Assembly: GCA_947359465.1 (NCBI GenBank)
Contig: OX375881.1
Span: forward strand, 77,903,914-77,967,913
Direction: 5' to 3'
DNA length: 64,000 bases
Source of the DNA: Metellina segmentata
Taxonomy: Eukaryota; Arthropoda; Arachnida; Araneae; Tetragnathidae
In this document: one piece after another, positions 1 to 11,760 of the stretch
Layout of the letters: each line of letters opens with the position of its first letter
Numbering within the stretch: the stretch's first letter is position 1
Made by a program: the position numbers and the translations under genes
Notes under the pieces: generated by a model
Told to the model about the DNA's origin: nothing
Seen by the model: only the letters and a program-made list of their open reading frames with translations
Database searches by the model: none

Positions 1-1123
1 ATAGGTTACATTATAGATAAACTACCGCCACCTACTTTTAGTTTAAGAGAAAATGCTTCATTTAAGCTACTAGACTTGTTATGTGCACTGTGTGTAGTTA
101 CAAATCTATTATCAATGATAAAACGTCGTGAATACAGGAACGGAAACAGAAACTAGAAAGCATCTATATTGATAAATTGGAAGGAATGAATGAACAAATT
201 TCCTTAAGAATAAATGATGCATGGAGTAATTGATTTTTCGTCTAATTGAGTGGAAATATGCTAAAACATAGAAATGAAATATTACAGGTAATATTTTATT
301 TTCGCTTGAGAAAGCGACTTCCATTTTCTAGCTAATATCCAACTACATTTTAAGTATTCATGACTAACATTGTTTGCTAATGATTTTGCAGCAACTTCCA
401 ATGATTTGAGGGCCAAAATCAACTTAAATTAAATGTATTGATTTGATTTGTAATGTCTTATTGTTGATTAATTTTTCAAAGTATTATATTTGCATAAGCA
501 TTATCTGTTTTTATACCAAAAAACAGAAAGTTAACTTTGCATAAAATTTAAATTCGACGATTGTAATTGACAATAGCAGACCGAGCATAGCATCCAAAGT
601 TTCATAATTGAGTTATTGATAATGTATTAGTTACATACATTTTATGGTTTATTTGCATCCATTTATAATGAATGTAAGTTTTGGTTAGGACATTTATACC
701 TTAACATAAAATGAAATAGATCACACGTATAATCAACATTCCGTGTACTAATTGGTGTTAATTGCTATTTCTAAAAAAATACTCGAAAAAAAGGGTATAT
801 CTGAGTCAAGGTACCACATCTTCTGAATATACACCTCTTTTCCCTCCCATTCACTTCTTATCAAAGGCGATTAAAAATGTTTTCGATGTATAAAAACATA
901 TATTAACTTTCATACATGTTTTCCTTTCTGTGTTGATTTATATTTTCACGTTTTATCATTATCTTTCAGCTTTTTTACAATTGGAAATACCCTGACCAAT
1001 CTTTAAATGCTGTAAGGTGCACCAAATTAACATTTATTCTTTTTGCCGAAGAATGTACATCCGCAAGCGTTTCGCGCAGCTGTTTGGACAGGAATTAGTC
1101 AGAAAGTAAAATAAATTATTTAT
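1..1123. other. AT-rich non-coding stretch
   Basis: I see no recognisable gene, RNA or repeat boundary. A 70-codon minus-strand open frame at 112-324 has no similarity I recognise and looks like chance in AT-rich DNA. Confidence 0.5.
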
Positions 1124-1345
1124 TTACTTCATTTTACAGAAGTTCCTCAAATAGTGACCGCCAACAGTAATACATACCTGACATAGTCGGTGCTTTGATT
1201 CCCTGCCTACAGCAAAAAAAAATCTTGCAACGAAATCCGCAATAGAGTCAGTGTGGATTTCAAACATTAGGCTATCCAGGTATCCACATAGGAATAAATC
1301 AAGGCATATCAAATTGGATGATAATGGTACCCAAATGATAGGTTC
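1124..1345 (-). pseudogene. C-terminal remnant of a mariner-like (IS630/Tc1-superfamily) transposase
   Basis: The minus-strand frame reads a decayed version of the C-terminus of DDE transposases that end with a motif of the type DFFLWGYLK...GGHFE. Here the corresponding pieces are LDLFLCGYLDSLMF and CITVGGHYLRNF, at the right spacing of about 40 residues, with a weak NLIC just upstream where S/PDLTPLD is expected. Only about 65 residues are open and no catalytic D/E region upstream could be read, so the copy is dead. Assignment rests on remembered family motifs. Confidence is moderate; a more distant DDE family with the same tail is possible. Confidence 0.55.
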
Positions 1346-1849
1346 ACCCCAAGCAAATCAATCGTCAAAATAACTATATTCCAATAATTATGCACATCAT
1401 AGCTGAAATATACTGATGACATGTAATGCTGAAACTGTTAGAATCGAAGACACATGAATAACGTGCAATTGTTCAGATAGCAACTTCATATTTTTGTGAG
1501 TAGGTTGCCCGTTTACGTGCTGACCTCTTTATCTGATCGTAGTTTAAAATTGTGAGCTGTTGTTCTAAGATTTTTTACCCATCGGCATTGATCCCGGACC
1601 GTCACCAATAGCTCGTTGTGTTGCTATGCTCTATATGAAAGATATATGTTAGTTGTTTAGGATTTAGGTGTTTTGCTCCTTTCCGTATGAAATTAGCGTT
1701 GTGAATAATAAAGTTTTTCTAAAGAACAATGATTTTTTTCAAATAGCGCATTCTAACACTTCCGAGTAACACAGTCGAGTATATAGATTCCTTAGCAATA
1801 ATGTTTTATTAGGATTCCCACTAACACACTTTAGTGTGGCCAAATAGTT
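1346..1849. other. Unassigned stretch between two transposase remnants
   Basis: It may hold the 5' part of the mariner-like remnant at 1124-1345 (minus strand), but I could not read a convincing transposase frame. Nothing else is recognised. Confidence 0.4.
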
Positions 1850-2470
1850 TCGTATACACATAACGTATAAACTTCATTATCGATAACGAATTGGTCCTTT
1901 TCCTGCTCTTGAACACAGCCTTAATTCTTCTAGGCATGAATTCTGCAAGGTAACACAACCGTTGCGCAGGAATATTATCCCATGCAGGAGTAATAGCAGC
2001 AGTAAATGTGTAAAAATTTTATGACGGCGTTTCTAGGCTACGAATGGGTATTTCCACCTCGACCCACAAATTATGGATGAAGGTGAGGTGACTGAACCAT
2101 CAAGTGTATTATGTGCAATTTAGAAGCATGATCACTGAACCAATCTAGGAGCAATCAAGCACGGTTCCAGAGTGTATTGTCCTATTGAAAATTGCCATCT
2201 ACATCGTGTAACATTGGAGCCATAAGCGGGTGAACCCTATCAACAACAAGATTCAGACCTATTAGGGGACCAAGTGTGACCTAGGATAACATTTTATTGA
2301 CCACCTGTAGGATTTCCATTTGTTAAGACGGGTCCACAGATTTTTGCCGTTTGCACCATCTTCTGATTCTGCCATCAGTATAATGCGGATATAATTAAAA
2401 TTCATTGGACCAAGTGATAGTTTTCCACTCGTAAAGTGTCTAATTGCGATGGTCTTGGGTCCCTAGCTTT
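1850..2470 (-). pseudogene. Degenerate Tc1-like transposase, C-terminal half
   Basis: On the minus strand the second catalytic aspartate region reads DNTLWNRA (canonical form DNAPCHRA), the Asp codon lying at 2179-2181. It is followed by DWFSDHASKLHIIH and SPHLHP, the counterpart of SPDLNPIE, and then by the C-terminal motif MPRRIKAVFKSR at about 1940. An in-frame TGA follows NRA, a TAA falls where the Ile before the third catalytic residue should be, and Phe occupies the Glu position. The spacing between the second and third catalytic positions is 36 residues, as in the Tc1-like copy at 49038-50191. The first catalytic Asp region could not be read. Both terminal repeats are unclear. The 74-codon plus-strand frame at 2436-2660 partly overlaps and is probably spurious. 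Confidence 0.65.
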
Positions 2471-4917
2471 TCTGTTTTTGTGTGCCAGAAAAGGAATTAT
2501 TACAGATGACAAATTAGAGAGTGGATTCGTCACTTTTTCCGATCGAATTCGGTTTGGGGTGCACTTACGTTTTACGCATGGTCATCAATCAGTCGTGTTG
2601 ATATCTTTCTGTTGTCACAAACCTTCTGCTACACCTTTGATACCTAAGCCTTATACATAAACCTCAATCCACAGTTGCACTTATAGATTGAAGTGTTCTT
2701 CCCCATCTGTTATTCTCTGAACGCAAGAGATACTGTTGCACTGGAAAAGCAGAGGAAGTTTACAGCTTTCGAAATCCTAAAATCCATTTTCCTTGTCTCC
2801 TCGATCATATCGCATTGGAAATCGTTGAATAGTTAGTCTTATTATATTCAGATTAACAATACTGATAATCAATTATCTTTATATCAACCATGTCTTTCAT
2901 GCAGTTGACATTGATGTTATATCGCAATGCGCAACTTATGATTAATCTGGGTTTTATGAAGCAAGATCCGATAGAGGACAAGTTGTGGCAAACTAAAGAT
3001 TTCAAACTGTAGATTTAATAGACAAGCTATCTATGGCGTGATTTCTCTGGCACGTCAATTACGGATCTGTTGACGGTAAGTTGTGGTGGTGTTAATGATT
3101 TGGAACCTCAGTGAATATGTACTAACGTTCCTTTAAATTAACAGGGTTTGTGTCTAGCCTTCAGTTGCTTTTAGTTTTCTATATTCGACATAATAGTAAT
3201 TTGTGTAAGATTTTTTCAACTTAAAGTTAAAACAGTAATAACTCAAATAAAAGTCCTTTGTTTTGCTTCAGAGATAGAAATGCTCATCGCTATCAAGAAC
3301 GGAATATCTCTGTCAGCTTTTTGAACAACTGGCTATAATTTTTGTTCGATTAGCAATTGAACGTATTTGGACAATTTTACGCTATTGATGGAAAGATGGT
3401 GGCATTATAGAGCATCTGTCTCGGGTACAAGACAACGGTCCTACATAATCATTCAAGGAATTTTTTTTTAATTTCTTGGTTTTGTTATGATTTGATAAAC
3501 TGCTCAAACTTGATAAACTTAAAATTTTATTCTCAAAATTTGTATTTATTTCTGTATTGCATTTTTTGGAAATAAAGTAATACACTATCTTCAAACAGTA
3601 AATTTTGAAGAGGGTTTAATCTTGTAAACTATCAAGTTTTTGAATTAATTAACACACGTGTATTAATTGAATGAATATTTTTACGTTCGTCGTAATACCT
3701 GTGAAACGTTCAAAACCACTATAAATATATGCCTAGAATATAATAGCTGATAAGCCATGAGTAAAATAGAATTTATATATCCTTCACATTTAGTACCACG
3801 TATTCTATTACATTATATAAATACTCTGATCAAGCTTAGATATGATACAATATAATATATGAGCTTTGAACAACATAAATACTTGTAAGATAAGTCTACG
3901 GCTGAATTTTATAGATTGCTTATTCAGTCTTAATTTACATGAAAGAAACCTTTAGACTAATACTATTGATCATTTCCCGAAATCATAGTACTTTAAAAAA
4001 GATTATATTTCCCAAAAAGGTCAAATTTGGTTAGACCTCATGCACAGAAGACTCCAGGTTGAAGGTGAAATTATGCATGTAAACATCTCACACAGAGGGG
4101 GTTAAATGATAACTGATTTACAAAGTCTGTATAAGAATATTATTTATAAACTATTCGTGATGTACTGTAATTTAACTACTCAACTTAACGCAGTTTGTAA
4201 TAAAAATTAACTCTGCAAAATACACTACCTTAATTTGCAGGGCAAAATACTTTACCGTGAACAAGTTTTGGGTTTTAGTTTTCAGAAAGATTATCAGACA
4301 AGAATCCCCATGGAGTGGATTTCAGTAAGCTATAATGATTCTCCGAATTCCAAATACCATGCTCTAATCCTATTTAAGCGAAGTGTCCTTTGAATGCTGT
4401 TCAGCTATAAATCCAAGCAATTGCATCTTCCCCAATTCATTGTTTCCCGGTAATAGTAAATTTATACCAATCAACAATGTTATTTGGGACGTTTAATCCG
4501 GATCAGTAAGCAGTTCCGGCGATGTGCAATTAAAATTACTAACGAAGAGTATTGATGAACAAGTAATCGTTCGCGTAACAACACGTTTCTCTCTGGCAAA
4601 TAGTTACTTAGTTTGTAGTATTGGAATTGAGTAGGATCTATATATCAAGTACGGTTTCTGTGAATTTATGTTGAAGAGAAGAGGAACAACACATATTTGC
4701 TTAGTTCGCAGTCCGAATACTTACTTGTAATCTGAATAATAGCACATTATAAAAATGCAATCAGATAATAGAACGAAAGAAAATATACAAAATATAGCAG
4801 TAAAGTATATAATGTAAGGAACGATTAGGTTCAAAAATATTCCAAATTAAAAATAAAATATTTAAAAAGTAATCGTTCGTGTTGAAACACGTCTCTTTCT
4901 GGAAAATAGCTATTCAG
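2471..4917. other. AT-rich stretch without recognised genes
   Basis: The part up to about 2660 may be the N-terminal side of the Tc1-like remnant at 1850-2470, but it is too decayed to read. From there to 4917 I find only short AT-rich frames, including a Ser/Leu-rich 70-codon minus-strand frame at 3382-3594 that reflects a local TGATAAACT-like repeat. No RNA gene or element ends were seen. Confidence 0.45.
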
Positions 4918-5253
4918 TTTACAAATACAAATACAAATATTGACGACCAGCTACAGGCTCGAGCCCAACAAGGCTGGTCCTTTGTTTATGAATTCCCCAA
5001 TTCCCTCTGAATATCTAATTGTATCTTAAATTCGTACACTCCCTTTGAATTAACTATATTTTCTGGCAACGCATTCCAACTGTCTATTACCCTATTAAAG
5101 TAGTAGTTTTTCCTTAAATCCCGATTAAAATGTGTTTTATTCAATTTATACCCATGGCCCCTTGTTCTGTTATCCCTATTGAAATTTAAGCCCTCTGTGT
5201 CCCCTTGTTTTACAAACTTGAAAAGCTGAATCAAATCCCCCCCTCCTTTATAG
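4918..5253 (-). mobile_element. 5'-truncated CR1-like non-LTR retrotransposon, 3' end
   Basis: The minus-strand frame 4986-5300 contains the C-terminal tail characteristic of CR1/L2-type reverse transcriptases: GGGDLIQLFKF, then NRTRGHGYKL, then DLRKNYYFNRVIDSWNALP followed by a short FK-containing end. Family members read RGDMIEVFK...TRGHxYKL...FFSxRVVxxWNxLP. The stop is followed by a short 3' UTR holding an inverted repeat (GGACCAGC with GCTGGTC, about 4945-4982) and ends at 4918-4938 in a TTTGTA-type microsatellite, as usual for CR1-clade 3' ends. The catalytic reverse transcriptase domain is absent. The upstream side stops exactly at the Tigger-like element at 5254, so it is either 5'-truncated or interrupted there. 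The frame is still open across the tail, so the copy may be fairly young. Confidence 0.8.
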
Positions 5254-5937
5254 TACAGTAGAACTACAATTATACGAACTCCAGTTATCCGTATCGGCAA
5301 TTATTCGTATCGCTTTGAGAACAAAATGAAATAAGCAACATTTGCATTTAAGTTTCTCGTCGGTGAATGAAAAAAACGAAAAGAACGAAGTGTCAATTCA
5401 AGGCATAAGAAAATTTCTGGATGTTCTAAGTGCAGTGCAGAGGACGTAAGCGAGTGGATCGTGTGATTCTATGGACCCTGTATTCCAAATTTTCAGTAAC
5501 GATGAAATTCAAAGTGAGATAGAAGAACCCATTGATGACACGGAAGATGACGACATTGTAACTGAACCATTGAATTGTCAGCAAGTAAAGTGTTTGAGTA
5601 CCTTGACACAGCGGTTAAATTGATGGATCTGCACCCTGAGTGCGACCATTCACAGCTGCTTGCCTCAAGCTTATGCGAGATGTGGCTGCACGAAAACGAG
5701 TAAAGACAGCGAAACAACTGACTTCGACCAATATGTTCAAGCAATGATACATGTTAATATGGTATGCAATAACAAAATGTAAACAAAATATTTTTCATAA
5801 TCATCAACTTACCTTACATTCTAAAGCAAAATTCGTTATTTTACTAAGAAATGACCTTTTCAACCAATTATCTGGATATTGGATTATTTGGATGGGGTCT
5901 GATACCGATTGATCCGTGTAATCGGAGTTCTACTATA
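5254..5937 (+). mobile_element. Tigger/pogo-type DNA transposon, internal deletion derivative
   Basis: The left end at 5256 reads CAGTAGAACTACAATTATAC after a TA. The right end, read in reverse from 5937, gives TATAGTAGAACTCCG, so the ends are imperfect terminal inverted repeats flanked by TA, as for pogo/Tigger elements. Inside, the plus strand keeps only the C-terminal tail of a jerky/Tigger transposase: DVSEWIVCDSMDP, then an acidic run, then a +1-shifted frame reading EYLDTAVKLMDLHPEC and a final ARKRVKTAKQ...MFKQ after another shift. The DDE core and the CENP-B-like DNA-binding region are missing, so it is non-autonomous. It adjoins the CR1-like tail exactly at the TA, suggesting it inserted there. 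Confidence 0.75.
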
Positions 5938-6679
5938 TTGGAATATTCGTAACGTCGTATTCGTCGTAATTCGACTAGTAATTTGCGGTTTGAACAGTTA
6001 AAGTACAGTTAGATATTAATATTGAAGAATAATATCATTGATTAAATGACGCTTTTCAATGGAATCACTCACTTACGCAGAAAGTTACAATGACCCAAAC
6101 ATCACCCAGCACCGTATATTTGTAACATGTTATAGACCTATTATTCGTTCTCTGTGCCACTGTGCACTTTGTTATGGTTATGCCATATATGGACAGTCTT
6201 TATCTACACTATAATATATTTATCTTATTGTTCGAAACTCATAACATTTTATATTCATTGAAATACATTAAATTCTACTTAATTATCTCGTACACAGATC
6301 TCGTGCCCGATTGCAGTTGTCCACATTATTTGTAGTGTAGTTCAGTAATTTTCAAATGACTTCATTTACACAGTCTTCTCTCTACGTAATGCGCGTCGTC
6401 AATAACCCGCTGTGTTGCCCCAGTGGGGCGTTAGTTAAAATACTTACCTACCTCTACGTAATACATGGTTACACTGTCCCGAAGCCATTCCAGTATCGAA
6501 GAATTTGGACATTTTGCGGACACCTTCTCAGTGCTGATTGCACCTATGCACGCGAAACGAAGGTCATATTTACTACTGTCATTCTTTAAACAAATGTCAC
6601 ATCAAAAGCAATATGACACATAGAACAAAGGGCGAGATTTATAAATAACAGAAAAGTATATAATTACGTCACGCGCACT
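5938..6679. other. Unassigned stretch
   Basis: Contains a 77-codon plus-strand frame (6356-6589) with no recognised similarity. No element ends were found. Confidence 0.4.
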
Positions 6680-7262
6680 CAGAGAAACCACGGATCTCCA
6701 AAGAGGTAGATAGATTTCTTGCCGACGAAAATATGCGAACTATGTCAACGATTTTTGTTTTCCAGTATGTATGACAATCCTTCCTTTTTGTTTAGCTAAA
6801 TTCATTAAACTGTAGTTAACTTTATCTGAATAGTCTCTCTGTGTCTTCCACAAACCCATAAAATTCGTGTCTTAGCTAAAGCAACGACAGAGGTAGGTAT
6901 GTTTCTCGCCGACGAATGTGCGAATTATGTCAACGATTTTTGTAATCCAGTTCATATGGAACATCCATCCTTTTTGATAAACCAAAATGCATTAAACTGT
7001 AGTTACCTTTCTCTGAATAGTCTATATGTGTCCTCCTCATATTCCTCAAATTCCTGACCTAGCTAAAAAGCAATGATCTCAGAGATCTTGTGTTGGCGAT
7101 GATAAGGAATGTATCAACCTAATTTTGAACTCTTAAAATATTTTATATTTAAAACTGTCCATCCTGCTTAAATTCTTTAAATTACAGCTAACAATTACAA
7201 AAATGTCTTTGACCTCTTCGTCTTAGTAAAATTTTGTCTACATCCGTCTCAATCTTAGATAA
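6680..7262. repeat. Degenerate tandem repeat, about 188-bp period, roughly three copies
   Basis: Landmarks recur in order: AGAGGTAG(A/G)TA at 6702 and 6889, TGCCGACGAA or CGCCGACGAA a few bases on, TATGTCAACGATTTTTGT in both copies, and ATTAAACTGTAGTTA followed by CTGAATAGTCT in both. A third, more diverged unit starts near 7081 (GAGATCTTGTGTTGGCGATG). The offsets are about 187 and 192 bases. No coding potential is conserved between copies. Confidence 0.75.
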
Positions 7263-7723
7263 CCGAACAAGATAAAAAAAATATACACCACGGTATTCAG
7301 TGTGGAAAAGACGATATTATTTTATGTTACATAAACTAAATAGCCCTTCAGGTGCTTGTAGCACCAAAATTTCCTATTAAATTGCCTTTAACACGATATT
7401 TATAGATGATTTATCAATGTGAGTTGGGCGAATGTATTATTGATTAGGTCTGAACACACGGAGATTAAACTATCGATTTCACCATCAGACTATCAAAAGC
7501 TAATTTCCTACTTTAGTTGCGTAGGAATGCTTAAAATGGTTTACTTTAAAATATATTGGGAAAACATAACTTAGATTGGGTTTTTATGAGTTGCGGTTGT
7601 CACCTGTGTGAACATAGGATGCAATGCCTGTAAAACTTGTAATGCGTGATGAATCGATCAAATATGTGTACTTTTATCTGATTTCAATATTTAAGTCAAA
7701 TATATATAAGCACATTTTTAGTA
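7263..7723. other. AT-rich stretch without recognised features
   Basis: Nothing recognised apart from the first quarter of a 113-codon plus-strand frame (7624-7965), which runs antisense into the Helitron next door and is probably spurious. Confidence 0.4.
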
Positions 7724-8250
7724 CTAGGAGGCTCGGTCACCTACTCGCCTACTCTAGTCAACCCCCGGTTATTTCTGCGCAATCCATTTGGTTTGCTTCG
7801 CAAACCAACACTCCTTTTGCAGATAACACTACTTCGCACAGCCAACCACCTATGCGACGGCGAAACTATCTTAATGATTCGAATTTTCCTGATTTTACTT
7901 TCCGGTTCATGACGTCTACGCGAGGGCTTCGCCCCCTGCTAGCTACGCTCTCAAGCCCCCGGTGATTGCTACGCAATCGCATTTGGTTTACTTCGCAAAC
8001 CTACACTTCTTTCCCAAGTGATTGAGGTTTGTTTTTTACTTATAACACTTAATGCACTCTAATCTTATAGCCGCATCAGAAAAAAACTTCTTCATCTTGT
8101 TTCGTGTACAAGTTTGAACAAATCATGTTAATTTCGTGATTTTCTGATCCGTACTTTCTCGGGAAATCGTCTAAGAATCGAGCAAAAAAAAGGAGCTTTA
8201 AATCCTGCGACAGCGGCTGCGACTACGGTGGAAACGCTTTTTAATATAGA
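7724..8250 (-). mobile_element. Non-autonomous Helitron with two 3'-type tails in tandem
   Basis: Read on the minus strand, the candidate 5' end at 8250 is A|TCTATATTAAAAAG and the 3' end at 7724 is a hairpin-like segment ending CCTAG followed by T, the hallmark A|TC...CTRR|T arrangement of Helitrons. Two related 3' tails follow one another. The inner one holds GGTTTGCGAAGTAAACC, a GATTGCGTAGCAATC hairpin and AGCAGGGGGCGAAGCCCT (about 8004 to 7922). The outer one holds GGTTTGCGAAGCAAACC and a decayed GTAGGTGACCGAGCCTCCTAG (about 7806 to 7724). The 5' part is homologous to the element at 34745-35068, including a short frame ending RFPEKVRIRKSRN and a stop. No Rep or helicase motif is visible. 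The 5' boundary is less certain than the 3' one. Confidence 0.65.
8128..8235 (-). pseudogene. Coding-like frame shared by two Helitron copies
   Basis: The C-terminal third of the minus-strand open frame 8128-8337 reads VAAAVAGFKAPFF...RRFPEKVRIRKSRN then stop. The Helitron copy at 34745-35068 reads VAATVAGLKTVLF...KQFPEKARIRKLRN then stop in its own frame. Similarity at protein level with matching stop position suggests a shared ancestral coding end, but I do not recognise the protein. It might equally be nucleotide homology that happens to be open. Confidence 0.3.
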
Positions 8251-9724
8251 TAAATATGTATCACCGCAACTTAAAAGTTTAGACCAATAGCAGCAAATCC
8301 ATTCATATAATTTACTACTAATGTGATTGTTTGACACTCTCCATTTCTTATAGACACAGTTGCATAGGTCCTGATATTTTCTATAAAATCACATGATGTC
8401 ATAGTGGCAACATCATACTTGAAAACACACAAATGTACTAGTAAAAAAATTTACAAAAACTATAATGATAGGTGTTAATTACAACGTTATTCTAATGATA
8501 TATAGCAACGTATAAAACAATCTACGTGGAATATATTTTTGTATTCAGACATTTTTCTGTTTTTTATTTTTTTGTAGCATTACAAACTAAATCTAACGGT
8601 TACTTTTTATAATTATAGATTGCTTATTTTAACTAAATGTACTCATTTTAAATTTTAGAATTTTACCAGAGAAATTTCTTTAATTATCCGTGATTCCCAA
8701 TAAATCTTCTTTACATAGTAGTGCAACATTTGACGCACCATTTTCTCTTATGTTTATGTCTATTACACAATTTATTAAGAGTATTAATTGAATATTTTCT
8801 CAGCACAGGCTAAAATTAAAAGATGCATTAAAAGTAGTTTTAATTGAGTTAGGTAGCTCGATATTTTTAGTTAGTTTCTGAAAATTTTCTACGTACTGAT
8901 AGTCTGAAAACTTTGTATTTCTTTAAAAACTACAATAGTGTTTGCGAATTTCAGGAAAAATAATGCATTAAACAATGTTTTTCTAAATTGAATAAACTAA
9001 ACTAGTTTATTATAAATCTGAAAAAATAAATAGAACGAGTGGAACTTACTTCTTAATTACTTTGTGAGAACTGTAAGCTTAGTGATAAACAATGGAAAGC
9101 GCTAAATCTCTTTCGGCTGGTGAAATATACGTGAGCAAAAATTAATTACTTGAGTAAACACATACTATAATAATTAACTGTTAAAATGGTAACAGTTCAT
9201 TTTTCTCTCTGTTTTAAAATAATAACTTCCCCATGATTTTCTCAAAACTGTTTCTTTGCTTGTTGTGTTTCACTCGCAACCATGGAATATTTTTCAAACA
9301 TATTGATTTATTGAAATTACTATAGAAAGATATCAGATAACACAGAATTTAAGAGAGAAAAATACATAACGCAGCGATCGAGATTTTATAGAAATGGTAG
9401 ACTTTATTAAAAAACACACATTTTTTATTAAATTTTCTAACAATCGATCGGACGCGAGTGGGCTGAGAGTATTGAAGAAATTCCTCCAAAGGGCGTTCAA
9501 TTTATTAGGAAAAATTCAATTTTCTTCGACGCTTTATTAATTAAGTTCCGTTCCACGTTATTATTTCCCACACATTTTGTTCAAAGAGTTAATTTCGTTG
9601 AGAGTTTTTTTAGGGACACCTTGATAATGATTTCCTTCTGCTTTGTTATGCTTTATTTTTTATTGGAACAAATCAAGACATTAGAAATTAGGTTTCCTAA
9701 GCTTTAGTTTGTAATTTGATTTTA
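8251..9724. other. AT-rich stretch without recognised features
   Basis: Long A/T runs, no long frames, no paired terminal repeats seen. Confidence 0.45.
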
Positions 9725-10570
9725 TTACTAGCAGGATAACCCGGCGATTCTCTGGTTGAATTGGTTAACTAACTCTTTACTAAATTGCAATGCTTATTCT
9801 TCACATGTAACAACTTCCACACTCTTATTAAATTACACAATTGTTAAATACAAAATTTTACAATTCTAAATAAATTACATATTTAATATTTTACATTTTT
9901 CTAAAATTTAAATTTGGTAAGAAAGAATAAAATATCTAGAATCTTAATTCAATGTTACATTGAATGCATAGAATATTTCAGTGTATGCATATAAATCCCT
10001 TGTCTGTAATTAAAAAAAAGCCGTCTGTCATTTAAAAAATCCGTCTGTCATTTAAAAAAGCAAACGATTAAATAAATACTAAGGATACCATATAACTACC
10101 CGTCCTATTTCAAAAGGTTTTGTTCTGTATATTTCATTTACAATGTTTTATTATATTCATAGTCTTTCGCATGTATTTAGAATTTTCTAATATTTCATAA
10201 ACAAAAATAAGACTCAACCTATAAAAAAAATATTATAATTTAAATTCCGTAAAAATAGTTTTGGAAAAATAGTTGCTTTTTCAGCAGCACTGCTTAAACA
10301 ATCCAAGTAATTACAATGCTTAATATACCTTCCAGCTACTCCCAAACCAAATTCTGGCTGATTTAAGTACAATTTCAAATGATTTTATATGAAAAACGTG
10401 TTTAAATATGTATGCTAAGGAATGTAGAATAACGCATTCACTAGACATATATAATATGTATAATGTACAAAACATTACATTGCAATATGACGATTAAATG
10501 CTATGTGACGTGTGTATAAACGGACAGACAAAAAATCGAACACAGAATGTAAAACGAACAGACAGACTTA
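9725..10570. repeat. Possible decayed interspersed repeat (Helitron- or RTE-like ends)
   Basis: It starts with ACTAGCAGGATAACCCGG, which in reverse reads as a GC-rich segment ending CTAGT, and ends in a GACAGACAAAAAATCG ... GAACAGACAGAC stretch. Many arthropod interspersed repeats carry this pair of ends. The interior is very AT-rich with no frame. The call is tentative and the two ends may not belong together. Confidence 0.25.
10019..10060. repeat. Short direct repeat, 20-bp unit twice
   Basis: CCGTCTGTCATTTAAAAAA occurs twice in a row with only one or two differences at the junction. Confidence 0.7.
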
Positions 10571-11109
10571 AGCAGTCACTAATCAATGTTCAGTCACTAA
10601 ATGAAAGTAAGTACTCACAGTATACAATTTCATAAAAATATAAGGGAACGTGAGTAGCATGGGACAATTTTAAACGAATAGTTTTCCTACTGCTTTAATG
10701 TAGCTGTTATTTGTTTTTTCCATCAAATAATTACATTCATTACTTTTGAAAGAATTTACCTTTTTTTATTTATTTTTTTGCCTCGAACATAAACTGTCTA
10801 ATAAATTGTTTTGTTTATCTATGAAAATGTACCAAGGTGGTTCAATGTGGTGGTGTACTTTAGGATACATGTAGTACCTTGGAATAATACATGTTAATTT
10901 AAGATTTTTAATGTAGGCTACAAAATAAATTACTTACACAAATACTAAATTTTGCATGTATTAATAAATATGCACAGTTTCAACATTTATAATAGCAAAT
11001 AATGATTCTGAAAATTACATTGGCCTCCTTTTAATAATAAAATGAGAGAAATCACGAATACAGCCATTAATTAAATTAAACTTAAGTTTTAAAAGTTCTA
11101 AATTGAGGT
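10571..11109. other. AT-rich stretch without recognised features
   Basis: No frames or repeats recognised. Confidence 0.4.
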
Positions 11110-11760
11110 CAGTAAAATTATTGAACATCATAGACATTGAAATTAACTGCAAGCTTCGAATTTTCCTGTCACTCATTACCTCCTACTGACGATGGGATTG
11201 GTAATTTGCAGATTTTGTCACATTTATTGATTTAAAAAAACTATGGCGTTTCTTGATTGAAACGTGTAGCCCTTGAAAGACTTGTGGCCTCTGGTTTGCG
11301 TAGGCTTAAGCTTGGGTGCCGTTTTCTAAGACCACAGGCAGCCAGTTCTCTCCAGCAGTCTCCAATTTAATCCACACATGTAGGAGTTTTGTTTTGCTTT
11401 TGGGCCGTTTTGAGATTGTTTTTGCATGCTGATATGAAAGACAGAGTTTATTTTCTGATCTATCAGCAGTGATCATTTGCAGATAGAACGAGATTGTCAA
11501 GTAATATTACTTTTACAGCATTTGTAGACACTTTCATCACTGCGATTTTGCTGACATCGTATTTAAAAGCAATTTTGACTTCATTTTCTAATTTAAGATA
11601 ATTATAGAGATGTCTATTTGCAGTTAAGTTTCTCAGCCCCTACATATCTACAGCCTTGTTGAAAGTCAATTTTCTCTGCATGACATCTTTTACAGCACTA
11701 TCCAGTGAGACCGGTGCAATTTTCTCTCGAGTCTTCCCTTCCTTGACTCGTGGTATATTT
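11110..11760 (-). pseudogene. Tigger/jerky-like transposase, N-terminal DNA-binding region, decayed
   Basis: Several minus-strand frames together give the N-terminal layout of jerky/Tigger transposases. First comes a psq-type helix-turn-helix remnant (SLDSAVKDVMQRKLTFNKA... around 11630-11700). Next is a CENP-B/Tc5-type helix-turn-helix with the diagnostic AGENWL (in the frame 11306-11500), and then SLRKPEATSLSRATRFN (about 11250-11310), matching the LSLRKPEATSxxRAxxFN motif of the family. Stops and frame shifts separate these pieces and no DDE core is seen downstream, so it is inactive. It is not contiguous with the Tigger-like tail at 5254-5937 and seems a separate insertion. Confidence 0.65.

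Noticed and set aside
1..30. Similarity of the window start to the segment at 56284-56320 (ATAGGTTACATTA...GATAAACTA)
   Set aside because: The match is short and AT-rich and does not continue on either side, so chance is likely.
2436..2660. 74-codon plus-strand frame
   Set aside because: It overlaps the upstream side of the antisense Tc1 remnant and has no recognised similarity.
7624..7965. 113-codon plus-strand frame
   Set aside because: It crosses the end of the minus-strand Helitron and translates its hairpin tails, so it is a by-product.
7740..8010. Bacterial palindromic repeat or endosymbiont-derived DNA, because of GC-rich AAGC/GCTT hairpins
   Set aside because: The same hairpins recur at 20489-21140 and 35040-35068 at element ends with CTAG|T, which fits Helitron tails better.
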